From G963666705 sp963666705 (lineage in GTDB: Bacteria; Pseudomonadota; Alphaproteobacteria; CADEGL01), in NCBI GenBank assembly GCA_963666705.2, contig CAXXKO010000009.1:186001-250000 (forward strand): a DNA stretch of 64,000 bases, in the 5' to 3' direction. Within the stretch, counting starts at the first letter, position 1, and the number at the start of each line of letters is the position of its first letter. Below are positions 19,050-27,569 of this stretch, in pieces. The notes beneath the pieces were generated by a model. It did not search any database. It worked only from the letters and a program-made list of their open reading frames with translations, and was not told the DNA's origin. Both the position numbers and the translations under genes were made by a program.

Positions 19050-20972
19050 ATGGCGCTCAGGATCGAGACCTTCAGCAACGTCCATGGCGGGGATTGCTTC
19101 TTCAAGGCCATCGGGCACCCCCATGTGGCGGCCGCGGCCGGGGCGCTGATCGCCGGCCTCGAGGCGGCGGGGCCGGTGGCGCTCTACGACCCGTACGGCT
19201 TGGCCGAGGGGTTCGCCGAAATCCACCCGCTCGACGGCGTCGCCCTCGCCGGCGTCTATGTCCAGGACCTGGGCCAGATCGGCCGCACCATCCTCGGCCA
19301 TGCGGCCGAGCCCTTGACCGACATGGGCGCGAGCGGCGCCGGGGCCGTGTTCGTGATGGCCTTCGATGCCGAGCGGCCGACCCAGCATGCCGCGCGGCAC
19401 CTGCCGGAAGGCGTGCCGGTCCTCAACCTCGATGCCATGCGCCTGCCCGACGACATGCTGACCAACCGGCGGCGCTACCTCGACGCCATGAACTTCGCCA
19501 CCAACTTCGCCTTCTTCCGCGACGAGGGCGGCCATCACACGCGGCTCGTCACCGCCAACTACTGGGCCAACTACCGGGCCAGCTCCGACGGCCTGGGCGC
19601 GACCTTGTGCCTGCGGCTGATGGGCGCCGATGGGGCGGTCCTCGCCGATTGGCGCGAGCCGCTCTCGGACACGGCCTCCAGCATCGCCGTCGATAGCCGG
19701 GCGGTGCGCGCGCGCTTCGGCCTCGGCGCCTTCACGGGCCAGCTCTTCCTCCATGTGGTCGGGGCCGTGGGCCACGACGTGGTGAAGTACGCCCTCGACA
19801 CCTATGGCGACGACGGCACGGTGCTCTCCTGCACCCACGACGCCAACGCATGGCCGGCGGACTATTATGCCGGCCTGCCCGCGCCCGGGCCCGGCGAGAC
19901 GGTCGTGCTGTGGGTCCAGAACAGCCACCCCTGCCCCATCCCGCCCGGCGAGATCGGCTTGGCCCTCATGGGCGCGCCGGCGGTCCGGACCCTCGACGAG
20001 GAGATCGGCCCCTTCGCGACCCGGGCGCTCGATGTCGCGGCGCTGGTGCCGGAAGCGTGCTGGCCCGCCCAGCTCGAAGTCCATGCCGGCAAGCGCTTCG
20101 TGCGCCCGCGCTACGAGGTGACCCATGACGGGGGGCGCAGCCGTATCGCCCATGTCAACGTGGAGCGCACGGACCTGGCGCCCGATCCCCGGATCCCCGA
20201 GCTCGGCAACCTCATGGGCAAGGGCTATATCCTGCCCGCACCCATCCTGCCGCCCGCGGATTACGCCACCACGGCGCTGCCCACGCCGATGGCGCGAAGC
20301 CAGGCGAGCCTGCCCCTCGCCATCCTCGCCTACGACGCATCGGGCCGCGAGGTCGCGCGCCGGCCGCTCGGCACGCTCGCGCGGGACGGCATCACGGCCT
20401 ACGGCATCGACGACATCCTCGATCGCGCCGGCGGCCTCGAGTCGGGCTACGGCCATCTCGAGCTCGTCTACGACTTCGCGGGCGGCGGGGAGGCGGACGG
20501 CTGGCTGCACGGCCTCTTCCGGTACGAGGACAGGCGCAGCGGTCATGCCGCCGAGACCAGCTTCGGCGCCCATGTCTTCAACACGGCGCTCACCTACCGC
20601 GGCGAGCCGCAATCCTACACCGGCGTGGCCCCCGGGCTCAGCACCCGGCTGTTCCTGCGCCTCGGCCTGGCGCCCCTGGAGACCCTGTGCCACCTCATCT
20701 ATCCGGCCTCCACCCCGTGGCACGAGCACTCGGCGACCGAGCTCGTCCTGCACGATGCCAATGGCCAGGTCGTGGCGACGGAGCGGCTCGCCATTCCCTG
20801 CAGCGGCTCGCGCCTATGGCGCTATGGTGAGCTGTTCGACGGCGCGGCCCGGCGTGCCGCCGGCGAGGGCGGCTATGTGGTCATCCGCGACGCGACCTGC
20901 CGCCTGTTCGGCTATCATGGGCTCAGCACCGGCGAGGGCGCCTTCAGCCTCGACCATATGTTCGGCTTTTAG
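19050..20972 (+). CDS. large uncharacterised protein
   Basis: This 640-residue protein is not matched to a known family from sequence alone. Its codon usage is like its neighbours and the open frame is uninterrupted. No signal peptide, membrane span or coiled coil is evident; it is rich in aromatic and His residues (SNVHGGDCFFKAIGHPHVA at the N-terminus, HLIYPASTPWHEHSATELVL near the C-terminus) and looks like a soluble, beta-rich protein. The start ATG at 19050 has GGGAG upstream. The TAG stop at 20970-20972 begins an 18-bp sequence identical to the end of the type B palindromic element at 59572. Its neighbours give no functional clue. Confidence 0.75.
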   Translation: MALRIETFSNVHGGDCFFKAIGHPHVAAAAGALIAGLEAAGPVALYDPYGLAEGFAEIHPLDGVALAGVYVQDLGQIGRTILGHAAEPLTDMGASGAGAVFVMAFDAERPTQHAARHLPEGVPVLNLDAMRLPDDMLTNRRRYLDAMNFATNFAFFRDEGGHHTRLVTANYWANYRASSDGLGATLCLRLMGADGAVLADWREPLSDTASSIAVDSRAVRARFGLGAFTGQLFLHVVGAVGHDVVKYALDTYGDDGTVLSCTHDANAWPADYYAGLPAPGPGETVVLWVQNSHPCPIPPGEIGLALMGAPAVRTLDEEIGPFATRALDVAALVPEACWPAQLEVHAGKRFVRPRYEVTHDGGRSRIAHVNVERTDLAPDPRIPELGNLMGKGYILPAPILPPADYATTALPTPMARSQASLPLAILAYDASGREVARRPLGTLARDGITAYGIDDILDRAGGLESGYGHLELVYDFAGGGEADGWLHGLFRYEDRRSGHAAETSFGAHVFNTALTYRGEPQSYTGVAPGLSTRLFLRLGLAPLETLCHLIYPASTPWHEHSATELVLHDANGQVVATERLAIPCSGSRLWRYGELFDGAARRAAGEGGYVVIRDATCRLFGYHGLSTGEGAFSLDHMFGF

Positions 20973-20987
20973 GAACCAGGACACTAG
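20970..20987. repeat. solitary end of a type B palindromic element
   Basis: The 18 bp TAGGAACCAGGACACTAG match exactly the right terminus of the element at 59572-59838, including the CTAG. The rest of the element is absent. The first TAG is the stop codon of the preceding 640-residue gene, and the final CTAG begins another repeat. It is probably a remnant of excision or deletion. Confidence 0.7.
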
Positions 20988-21135
20988 AGCGTTTCCAGTT
21001 CGACTGGAATCGCTCCAGGCCGCAAGGCGGCCCGCCGGTCGCCCGGCGCGCCCGCGCAGGCGCGGACCATTCGGTCCGCTGCCGCGAGCGACAAAAAAGG
21101 CTAGAGTGGGTCCGATCGAAGCGGAACCGCTCTAG
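20984..21135. repeat. 152-bp CTAG-bounded imperfect palindrome
   Basis: CTAGAGCGTTTCC at the left and, inverted, CTAGAGCGGTTCC at the right bound a GC-rich non-coding stretch. The ends contain their own small hairpins (TTCCAGTTCGACTGGAA near 20992-21008, TCCGATCGAAGCGGA near the right end). It is probably a small non-autonomous mobile repeat, distinct from the 262-bp elements although it shares CTAG borders. It occupies most of the gap before trxB. Confidence 0.65.
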
Positions 21136-21212
21136 CCGATGCTTGGGCATTCCGCGGGCTGGCCTTATATATCAGGACCAGCACATCCACTCGCACGGCG
21201 GCCGCAATCGAT

Positions 21213-22184
21213 ATGACCGAACGACATCGCACCAAGGCCCTCATCATCGGCTCCGGCCCCGCGGGCTGCACGGCCGCCGTCTACGCGGCGCGCGCGAGCC
21301 TCGACCCCATCATGGTCGCCGGGCTGGAGCCGGGCGGGCAGCTCACCATCACGACCGAGGTCGAGAACTACCCGGGCTTCGCCGATGCCATCCAGGGCCC
21401 TTGGCTGATGGAGCAGATGCAGGCCCAGGCGGTCAACGTGGGAACGCGCCTCGTCGACGACATCATTACCGGGGTGGATCTCAGCCATCGCCCGTTCCAT
21501 TGCAAGGCCGATTCGGGCGACGAATTCATCGCCGATTCGATCGTCATCTGCACGGGCGCGAAAGCGCGTTGGCTCGGCCTGCCGGGCGAGGGGAAGTTCA
21601 TGGGCTTCGGCGTCTCGGCCTGTGCCACCTGTGACGGCTTCTTTTTCCGCGGCTGCGACGTGCTGGTGGTGGGCGGCGGCAACACGGCCGTGACCGAAGC
21701 GCTCTATCTCACCAACCACGCGAGCAAGGTGACCCTCGTCCACCGCCGCGACGCCCTGCGCGCGGAGAAGACCCTGAGCCAGCGCCTGTTCCAACACCCC
21801 AAGATCGAGGTGGTCTGGGATACGGCGCTGGAGGACGTGCTGGGCGACGAGGACCCCAAGGGCGTGACGGCGGCGCGGGTGCGCGACATCAAGACCGGCG
21901 CGCTCAGGGACATCCCGGTCGAAGGCGTGTTCGTCGCCATCGGCCACGACCCGGTCACCGGCATCTTCAAGGGCCAGCTCGATATGGACGAGGAGGGCTA
22001 TCTCATTACGGCGCCCGACAGCACGGCCACCAACGTGCCGGGCGTCTTCGCCGCGGGCGACGTGAAGGACAAGGTCTTCCGCCAGGCCGTCACCGCCGCC
22101 GGCCTCGGCTGCATGGGCGCGCTCGAGGCCGAGAAGTTCCTCTCCGAGAACGAAGACGCGGCCAACCTCGTGGCGGCCCAGTAG
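21213..22184 (+). CDS. trxB: thioredoxin-disulfide reductase
   Basis: This 323-residue flavoprotein transfers electrons from NADPH to thioredoxin in the cytoplasm. The FAD-binding GSGPAGCTAAVYAARA and the later segment GVFAAGDVKDKVFRQAVTAA flank the NADPH domain (VLVVGGGNTAVTEALYL). The redox-active pair is in SACATCDGFFF. Length and domain order are those of the low-molecular-weight bacterial enzyme. A repeat-filled gap of about 240 bp precedes it, so its promoter probably lies in 21136-21212. The LysR gene follows closely. Confidence 0.97.
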   Translation: MTERHRTKALIIGSGPAGCTAAVYAARASLDPIMVAGLEPGGQLTITTEVENYPGFADAIQGPWLMEQMQAQAVNVGTRLVDDIITGVDLSHRPFHCKADSGDEFIADSIVICTGAKARWLGLPGEGKFMGFGVSACATCDGFFFRGCDVLVVGGGNTAVTEALYLTNHASKVTLVHRRDALRAEKTLSQRLFQHPKIEVVWDTALEDVLGDEDPKGVTAARVRDIKTGALRDIPVEGVFVAIGHDPVTGIFKGQLDMDEEGYLITAPDSTATNVPGVFAAGDVKDKVFRQAVTAAGLGCMGALEAEKFLSENEDAANLVAAQ

Positions 22185-22248
22185 CGCCATGGCGACCGTC
22201 CGCCAGGCAGCGGCCGCGCCGCGGGTGTCGCGGGAAGTCAAGCACCGC

Positions 22249-23142
22249 ATGGATTGGGACAAGCTGCGCGTCTTCCACGCCGTGGCCGAGGCGGGCAGCT
22301 TCACCCATGCGGGCGAGCTTTTGAACCTCAGCCAGTCGGCGGTCAGCCGCCAGATCGGCGGCCTCGAGGAGAGCCTGAGCGCGACCCTCTTCCACCGCCA
22401 CGCGCGCGGCCTGATCCTCACCGAGCAGGGCGAGCTCCTGTACAAGACCGCGCGCGATGTCTTCGGCAAGCTGGCCATGGCCGAGGCCATGATCGCCGAG
22501 GTCAAGGAGAAGCCGACCGGCCCGCTCGCGATCACGACCACGGTGGCCTTCGGCACCACCTGGTTGGCACCCCGCATCAAGCAGTTCGTCGAAATCTACC
22601 CCGATATCGACGTCACCATCCTGGTCGATGACGAGCGCGAGCTCGACCTCACCATGCGCGAGGCGGACGTGGCCATCCGCCTGCGCCGGCCGCGCCAGCC
22701 GGACCTGGTCCAGCGCCACCTCGTCACCCTCCATTGGCACGCCTACGCTTCACCCGAATACCTGCGGGTCTACGGCACCCCCAAGACGCCCGAGGACCTG
22801 GACGGCCACAGCCTGATCGTCTTCGGCGACGCGTCCCGGCCGCCCGTCCAGGACATCAACTGGCTCCTCACCGTGGGCGCCCCGAAGGGTAGCGAGCGTA
22901 AGCCGGTGCTGTGCATCAACAGCGTCTACGGCAACTACATGGCCGTGCGCAGCGGCCTCGGCATCGGTGCCCTCGGCGATTACATGATCGCGGACGACCC
23001 CAATCTCGTCCGCGTCCTGCCCGACCTCGAGGGCCCGGCGATCGATGCCTATTTCGTCTATCCGGAGGAGCTGCGCCACTCCAAGCGTATCGCCGTGTTC
23101 CGGGATTTCCTCATCAAGCACATCGCCCATACGCACTTTTGA
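22249..23142 (+). CDS. LysR-family regulator, LsrB/VtlR type
   Basis: The gene encodes 297 residues with an N-terminal winged HTH (DKLRVFHAVAEAGSFTHAGE, LSQSAVSRQIGGLEESL) and a LysR substrate-binding domain. The N-terminus MDWDKLRVFHA and the segment FHRHARGLILTEQGELL match the alphaproteobacterial LsrB/VtlR group, whose members respond to redox or envelope stress and often lie beside trxB. An upstream in-frame ATG at 22189 would add 20 residues; 22249 is preferred by family comparison. The IS1595 copy inserted 88 bp after the stop does not affect it. The assignment to the group is inferred from sequence and neighbourhood. Confidence 0.88.
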   Translation: MDWDKLRVFHAVAEAGSFTHAGELLNLSQSAVSRQIGGLEESLSATLFHRHARGLILTEQGELLYKTARDVFGKLAMAEAMIAEVKEKPTGPLAITTTVAFGTTWLAPRIKQFVEIYPDIDVTILVDDERELDLTMREADVAIRLRRPRQPDLVQRHLVTLHWHAYASPEYLRVYGTPKTPEDLDGHSLIVFGDASRPPVQDINWLLTVGAPKGSERKPVLCINSVYGNYMAVRSGLGIGALGDYMIADDPNLVRVLPDLEGPAIDAYFVYPEELRHSKRIAVFRDFLIKHIAHTHF

Positions 23143-23230
23143 CGCGGCCCATCGAGGCATGCGTTTCTTGCATGGCTCGTTTGTCTAAATGGTGCTGGCC
23201 CGCGCCGGCTGCAATCACTAGTTAATGTAT

Positions 23231-24305
23231 CGTCCCTATCCGGTTAAGGCAGGTCGTGCGCCCTGGGGTTGCAAGCCGTGGATCAACTGGCGGTATGTGA
23301 TGGTTGGCCGGGCCATGGCGCGGCTCAGGACGAAGTCGCCGAGGTCGTCGATCCGCCGGCGGCGGTTGAAGCGATAGGCCCATTCCCGGCCATAGCGCGG
23401 CAAGTGCTTGGCGCTGACGCCATGGTAGGTGCCGTTGAGCCAGGTCTTGAGGTTGCTGAACAGGACGTGGATGATCGGCATCTGCGTCTCGGCGTTCTTG
23501 CCTTGGCCTTGGACGGTGGGCTGGTGCTGGTAGACGGCGCCGAGCCCGGCATAGCCCTTGAAATCGTCGGTCAGCAGGCGCGCGCCCGGCGTCACGGCGG
23601 CCCGCACGAAGCCGCCGAGCTGCTCGGCATTGGCCCGGGGCAGGATGGCAAGCCGCGCCCGGCCGGCGACGAAGCCGCTGCCCTCGACCCCCTTGCCCGG
23701 CGCCACCGCCACCTTCTCCACCGCCAGCACGAGCAGGCTCTTGTTGGCATTGGCCATCCCGCGGCCCCGGCTCTCGGGCTTGCCGCGCCCGCCGTAGTAG
23801 CTCTCATCGACCTCGACCATGCCGTCCAGCAACGCCTCCGGCCGCTCCGCCAAGCCATGGCGCAGCTTGTGAGCCATCAGCCATGCGGTCTCATAGCGAA
23901 GCCCCAGCTCGCGCGCCAGGAACAGGGCCGAGACCCCGCGCTTGTCCCGCCCCATCAACCACGCCGCCAGGAACCATTTGGGCAACGGTGTGCGGGTGCG
24001 GTGGAAGATGGTTCCCGCCGTCACCGACTCTTGACGACCGCAAGCCGCGCATTCGAAGACGCGCGCCCGCGCCTTGTGCCGATAGCCCCGCCGGTGCCCG
24101 CAGCGGGCGCACGCAAACCCAGACGGCCAGCGTCGATCCGCCAAGGCCAGGATGCACGATTCCTCGTCTCGGTAGCGCTCTTGGAACGTCAACAAGCCGC
24201 TCATGCCCTGTCTCCCGACCAATCCTCAGAGGCGGGAACAGTACACCCTTAGAGCGAACATATAAAGAACACTCGGTCGCTACCTGCATTAACCGGATAG
24301 GGACG
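23231..24305 (-). mobile_element. IS1595-family element, copy 2 (8-bp target duplication)
   Basis: This 1075-bp element has the same length and ends as 4799-5873 but the opposite orientation. Perfect 8-bp repeats TAATGTAT flank it at 23223-23230 and 24306-24313. The termini are CGTCCCTATCCGGTTAA at the left and its inverted match at the right. It separates the LysR gene from a hairpin-rich candidate RNA, which continues directly after the right duplication. Confidence 0.95.
23236..24204 (-). CDS. IS1595-family (ISXO2-like) transposase
   Basis: This 322-residue transposase is nearly identical to the one at 4900-5868. It has the same zinc ribbon (CARCGH, CAACGRQ), catalytic Asp residues (VEVDESYYGG, LLTDDFKGYAG) and C-terminal motif LKTWLNGTYHGV. 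The start at 24204 is chosen for the same GGGAGA ribosome binding site. It is intact, so either copy could mobilise the other. The gene stops a few bases inside the inverted repeat, a compact organisation. Confidence 0.95.
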   Translation of the reverse strand: MSGLLTFQERYRDEESCILALADRRWPSGFACARCGHRRGYRHKARARVFECAACGRQESVTAGTIFHRTRTPLPKWFLAAWLMGRDKRGVSALFLARELGLRYETAWLMAHKLRHGLAERPEALLDGMVEVDESYYGGRGKPESRGRGMANANKSLLVLAVEKVAVAPGKGVEGSGFVAGRARLAILPRANAEQLGGFVRAAVTPGARLLTDDFKGYAGLGAVYQHQPTVQGQGKNAETQMPIIHVLFSNLKTWLNGTYHGVSAKHLPRYGREWAYRFNRRRRIDDLGDFVLSRAMARPTITYRQLIHGLQPQGARPALTG

Positions 24306-24313
24306 TAATGTAT

Positions 24314-24480
24314 ATTGCTGATGTTGCGTTGCAGCATCAGTGACTTCCCGGTCACCGGCCGCTTCGGCCCGCGACCGGGGTTCCGGGTGCGACACCCGGA
24401 ACGAAGGGTCTTCGGATCCTACGTCTCCCAGACGTGAAGCCTCCCTGTTGTACTTGCCGGGCCTTCGGGCCCGGCATTTT
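24314..24480 (+). ncRNA. candidate structured small RNA, identity unknown
   Basis: About 165 nt of non-coding DNA could fold into a chain of hairpins. They are CTGATG/CATCAG, GTGAC/GTCAC, GGCCG/CGGCC, the strong TTCCGGGTG-CGA-CACCCGGAA, ACGTCT/AGACGT, and a final GC stem followed by seven T. The direction given by the T run is plus. The segment GTGAAGCCTCCCTG near the 3' end recalls the GAAGCCU segment of 6S RNA, but a 6S-like closing stem is not obvious, so this is only a suggestion. The IS1595 copy sits exactly at its 5' side and may have cut its promoter. Confidence 0.4.
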
Positions 24481-24483
24481 TTT
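24454..24483 (+). terminator. intrinsic terminator
   Basis: An 8-bp perfect stem, GCCGGGCC/GGCCCGGC (24456-24475), with a TTCG tetraloop is followed by a run of seven T. It terminates plus-strand transcription (the candidate RNA) and sits 27 bp from the 3' end of the minus-strand msrP gene. The minus strand has no T run after the stem. Confidence 0.85.
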
Positions 24484-24509
24484 GCACCGCACAGGCGCCG
24501 CGCAACGCT

Positions 24510-25550
24510 TCACATATAGAGCCGCTCGCCCTCCACCGACTTGTAGAGGTCGGTGACGAACTCGGCATAGCCGTTGAAGAGCTGGGTCGGGCGCTGCTCC
24601 CAGCGATTCTCGGTCCCGCCGGCCATGAACCGCTCCTCCGCCTGGCTCCAGCGCGGATGGTCGACCTTGGGGTTGACGTTGGCCCAGAAGCCGTATTCGG
24701 AGGCCTGGATGTCCGACCAGAAGGTCTTGGGCCGCTCCTCGGTGAAGGTGAAGCGCACGATCGACTTGGTCGACTTGAAGCCGTATTTCCACGGCACGGC
24801 CAAGCGTAGCGGCGCCCCGTTCTGCCGCGGTATCGGCTTGCCGTAGAGCCCCGTCGCGATGAAGGCCAGCTCGTTGGTGGCCTCGGCGATCGTCAGTCCC
24901 TCGATATAGGGCCAGGGGTACCAGCTCGCCTTCTGGCCGCCCGCCACGTCGGGGTCAAGGAAGGTCTCCATGCGCACGTACTTGGCCGATCCCAGGGGGC
25001 GGGCCAGATCGACCAGGGCCTTGAGGGCGAACCCGCTCCACGGCACGGCCATGGACCAGGCCTCGACGCAGCGATGGCGGTAGAGCCGCTCCTCGAGCGG
25101 CATGAGGCCGAGGAGCGTGTCGATATCGATGGTCTGCTCCTTCTCGACGAGGCCGTCGAGGTGCACCGTCCAGGGCCTGAGGGGGAGCGCTTGCGCCGCC
25201 TTGGATATCTCCTTGTGGGAGCCGAACTCGTAGAAGTTGTTGTAGGTGGTCACGAAACTCTCGGGCGAGAGGGGCCGGTCGAGAACATAGGTCTCGTTGC
25301 GCGGAACCGGGTAGAGGCCGGCGGAGGGGTCGACGGCGGGCGTGGTCTCTTCGGCGTTCGCCGTCGCAATCGCGCCGCCGTCGCCGCTCGCCACCTCGGG
25401 GTCGTCGCATCCGGACAGGAGCGATGCCCCGGACAGGAGGATCGGCCCCGCGGCAATGGCCTTCACGAACTCACGCCGCCGCATGTAGGCGCTCTCCGGG
25501 GTCGCCGCCGAGTCCGGCAGCTCCCACCCGCGTCGTTTCCTGATCAGCAC
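24510..25550 (-). CDS. msrP: periplasmic methionine sulfoxide reductase catalytic subunit MsrP
   Basis: The gene encodes a 346-residue molybdopterin enzyme (YedY family) that repairs oxidised methionine in periplasmic proteins. An extended N-terminus (MLIRKRRGWELPDSAATPES) precedes the twin-arginine signal RRREFVKAI, so it is exported folded by Tat. The molybdenum ligand Cys is in LYRHRCVEAWSMAVPW. Other family segments are VRMETFLDPD and GFKSTKSIVRFTF. The start at 25550 is GTG; it is preferred because the Tat-type N-region matches homologues, although an internal ATG (25484) exists. The heme partner MsrQ is not adjacent. Confidence 0.95.
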   Translation of the reverse strand: MLIRKRRGWELPDSAATPESAYMRRREFVKAIAAGPILLSGASLLSGCDDPEVASGDGGAIATANAEETTPAVDPSAGLYPVPRNETYVLDRPLSPESFVTTYNNFYEFGSHKEISKAAQALPLRPWTVHLDGLVEKEQTIDIDTLLGLMPLEERLYRHRCVEAWSMAVPWSGFALKALVDLARPLGSAKYVRMETFLDPDVAGGQKASWYPWPYIEGLTIAEATNELAFIATGLYGKPIPRQNGAPLRLAVPWKYGFKSTKSIVRFTFTEERPKTFWSDIQASEYGFWANVNPKVDHPRWSQAEERFMAGGTENRWEQRPTQLFNGYAEFVTDLYKSVEGERLYM

Positions 25551-25655
25551 GATTTCGTCCCCACGATTGTGACTGTCTCCCTCGGATTTAGGTCACTGCC
25601 GCGACCCCGGCAAATCACGATTGCTTGTGACCGCCGCGATGTCCCCGGGGACCGC

Positions 25656-26207
25656 TCAAATGTCTTTCTGTCCGAGCCGCTCGCGCAGGTATTCGATGTT
25701 GAGGCGCGGCCCCGGCATATGCGGGTTGACGTCGAGGGCGTATTCGAAGGCCTCGATGGCGGCCTCCGGCTGGCCTTTGGCGGCGAAGATCTGCCCGAGC
25801 CCGGAGAGGGCGCCGAAGTGGCGGGGCTCGAGCTCGAGCACGCGGTCGACGTCGGCGATGGACGCATCATACTCGCCCATCATGTAGTAAAGGGTCGCGC
25901 GCCGGTTCCATCCCTCGGCGTAACCGGGCGCCGCCTCGACCACGGCGTCGAACTTGGCCAGCGCGTCGGGATAGCGCCTGACCTGCATCGCCTGCTCACC
26001 CGCCGCCATGAGGTTGGCGATCTCCTCGTCCTCGATCTCGAACCAGATGCCCCAGATCGCGCGCGTGATGCGCGCCCCCTCCGCCGGGACCTCGGTGGTC
26101 TGGAGGCGCCCGAACAGGGAGTCGAGGCGGCTGTCGGCCTGGTCGGCGAAAGCCGGGTCGGCGGCCAGGGCGGCAACCAGCACCCATGGGGCGAGAAGGC
26201 GTCTCAT
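25656..26207 (-). CDS. exported TPR-repeat protein
   Basis: This 183-residue protein has a cleavable signal peptide (MRRLLAPWVLVAALAADPAFA), so it is probably periplasmic. About three tetratricopeptide repeats are visible: AMQVRRYPDALAKFDAVVE, YYMMGEYDASIADVDRVLE and AAKGQPEAAIEAFEYALD. The start ATG at 26207 is the one that yields the signal peptide. It follows glcF by 58 bp on the same strand and may be the last gene of that operon. The partner of the TPR scaffold cannot be told from sequence. Confidence 0.88.
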   Translation of the reverse strand: MRRLLAPWVLVAALAADPAFADQADSRLDSLFGRLQTTEVPAEGARITRAIWGIWFEIEDEEIANLMAAGEQAMQVRRYPDALAKFDAVVEAAPGYAEGWNRRATLYYMMGEYDASIADVDRVLELEPRHFGALSGLGQIFAAKGQPEAAIEAFEYALDVNPHMPGPRLNIEYLRERLGQKDI

Positions 26208-26265
26208 GGCCCATAGTATGTGTCGGCCGGCGCGGCCCGCCAAGCCCCGGCCCACGGTGCGGGCT

Positions 26266-27558
26266 TCAAATCTCCGCGAGCGCCGCGGGACGCGGGCCGC
26301 CCGTGGCCCAGTCCAGGAGCTCGGCCGTATGGACGACCGGCAGCGCCGTGGCGGCGCCGATCTGCACCATGCAGCCGATGTTGCCCGTGGCGATCGCGTC
26401 CGGGCGCAGCGCCTCGATGTTCGCCACCTTGCGGTCCCGCAGCCGATCGGCGAGCGCGGGCTGGAGCAGGTTGTAAGTGCCGGCCGAGCCGCAGCAGAGG
26501 TGCCCTTCGGGCACGTCGAGCGGCGTGTAGCCGGCGGCGGCGAGGAGCGCCATGGGCTCGCGCGTGATGCCCTGGCCATGCTGCATGGAGCAGGCGGAAT
26601 GATAGGCCACGCGCAGGCCCACCGCACCCCGGGGCGGGTTCAGGCCGAGCGCCGCCATGACCTCGCTCACGTCCCTGGCCAGGCCCGAGACCCGGGCGGC
26701 GCGCGCGGCCCAGTCGCCGTCCTCGCGCAGCATGAAGCCGTAGTCCTTGACCGTGGTGCCGCAACCCGAGGCGTTGATGACGATGGCGTCGAGGCCAGCG
26801 CCCTCGATCTCAGCCGTCCAGGCGGCGATGTTGGCGCGCGCGGACGCCAGCGCCGGCTTCGCCCGGCCCATATGGTGGGTGAGGGCGCCGCAGCAGCCCG
26901 CGCCCCGCGCCACCACCACCTCGCAGCCATGGCGCGTGAGCAGGCGCACGGTCGCCTCGTTGATCGCCGGTGCTAACACCTGCTGCACGCACCCGGACAG
27001 GAGTGCCACGCGCATGCGCCGCGGCCCCTCGGCTGGGAACACCTGGGGCCGGTCCACGGCGGAGGACCCCACCCGCAGCCCCCGCGCCATCCCGGCCATG
27101 ACTTTGAGCCGCCCGGGGAGGAGCGCACCGAGGGGCCCGGCCAGGGCCCCCGCGCGAAGGGCGAGCCGGAAGCGGCCGGGATAGGGCACGAGGGCGGCCA
27201 GGAGGGCACGCAGGAGCCGCTCCGCCAGGGGCCGCCGGTAGCTCTCCTCGACCCGCCGCCGGCCATGGTCGACGAGGTGCATGTAATTGACGCCCGAGGG
27301 GCAGGTGGTCATGCAGCCGAGGCAGGAGAGGCAGCGGTCCACATGCTTGGCCACCCGCCCGGAGACCGGCCCGCCCTTCTCCAGCATCTCCTTGATGAGA
27401 TAGATGCGCCCGCGCGGGCTGTCGAGCTCGTCGCCGAGCAGGAGGTAGGTCGGACAGGTGGCAGTGCAGAACCCGCAATGCACGCACTTGCGCAGGATGT
27501 CGTTGGCCTCCCGGACGTCCGGGTCGGCGAGCTGGGCGAGGGTGAAGTCGGTCCGCAT
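26266..27558 (-). CDS. glcF: glycolate oxidase iron-sulfur subunit GlcF
   Basis: This 430-residue protein has two ferredoxin-type 4Fe-4S sites (CVHCGFCTATCPTYLLLG and CLSCLGCMTTCPSGVNYMH) and two CCG-type domains (GAGCCGALTHHMG, GHLCCGSAGTYNLLQP). These define the electron-transfer subunit of glycolate oxidase, which passes electrons from glycolate to the respiratory chain. It is third in the order glcD-glcE-glcF, 11 bp after glcE. The ATG at 27558 gives MRTDFTLAQLADPDV. No defect is seen. Confidence 0.95.
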   Translation of the reverse strand: MRTDFTLAQLADPDVREANDILRKCVHCGFCTATCPTYLLLGDELDSPRGRIYLIKEMLEKGGPVSGRVAKHVDRCLSCLGCMTTCPSGVNYMHLVDHGRRRVEESYRRPLAERLLRALLAALVPYPGRFRLALRAGALAGPLGALLPGRLKVMAGMARGLRVGSSAVDRPQVFPAEGPRRMRVALLSGCVQQVLAPAINEATVRLLTRHGCEVVVARGAGCCGALTHHMGRAKPALASARANIAAWTAEIEGAGLDAIVINASGCGTTVKDYGFMLREDGDWAARAARVSGLARDVSEVMAALGLNPPRGAVGLRVAYHSACSMQHGQGITREPMALLAAAGYTPLDVPEGHLCCGSAGTYNLLQPALADRLRDRKVANIEALRPDAIATGNIGCMVQIGAATALPVVHTAELLDWATGGPRPAALAEI

Positions 27559-27569
27559 CCCGTCCCCGC

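Noticed and set aside
17976..20753. 925-codon open frame on the minus strand opposite the ELM1-type and 640-residue genes
   Set aside because: Same artefact; the plus-strand ELM1 gene has clear homology.
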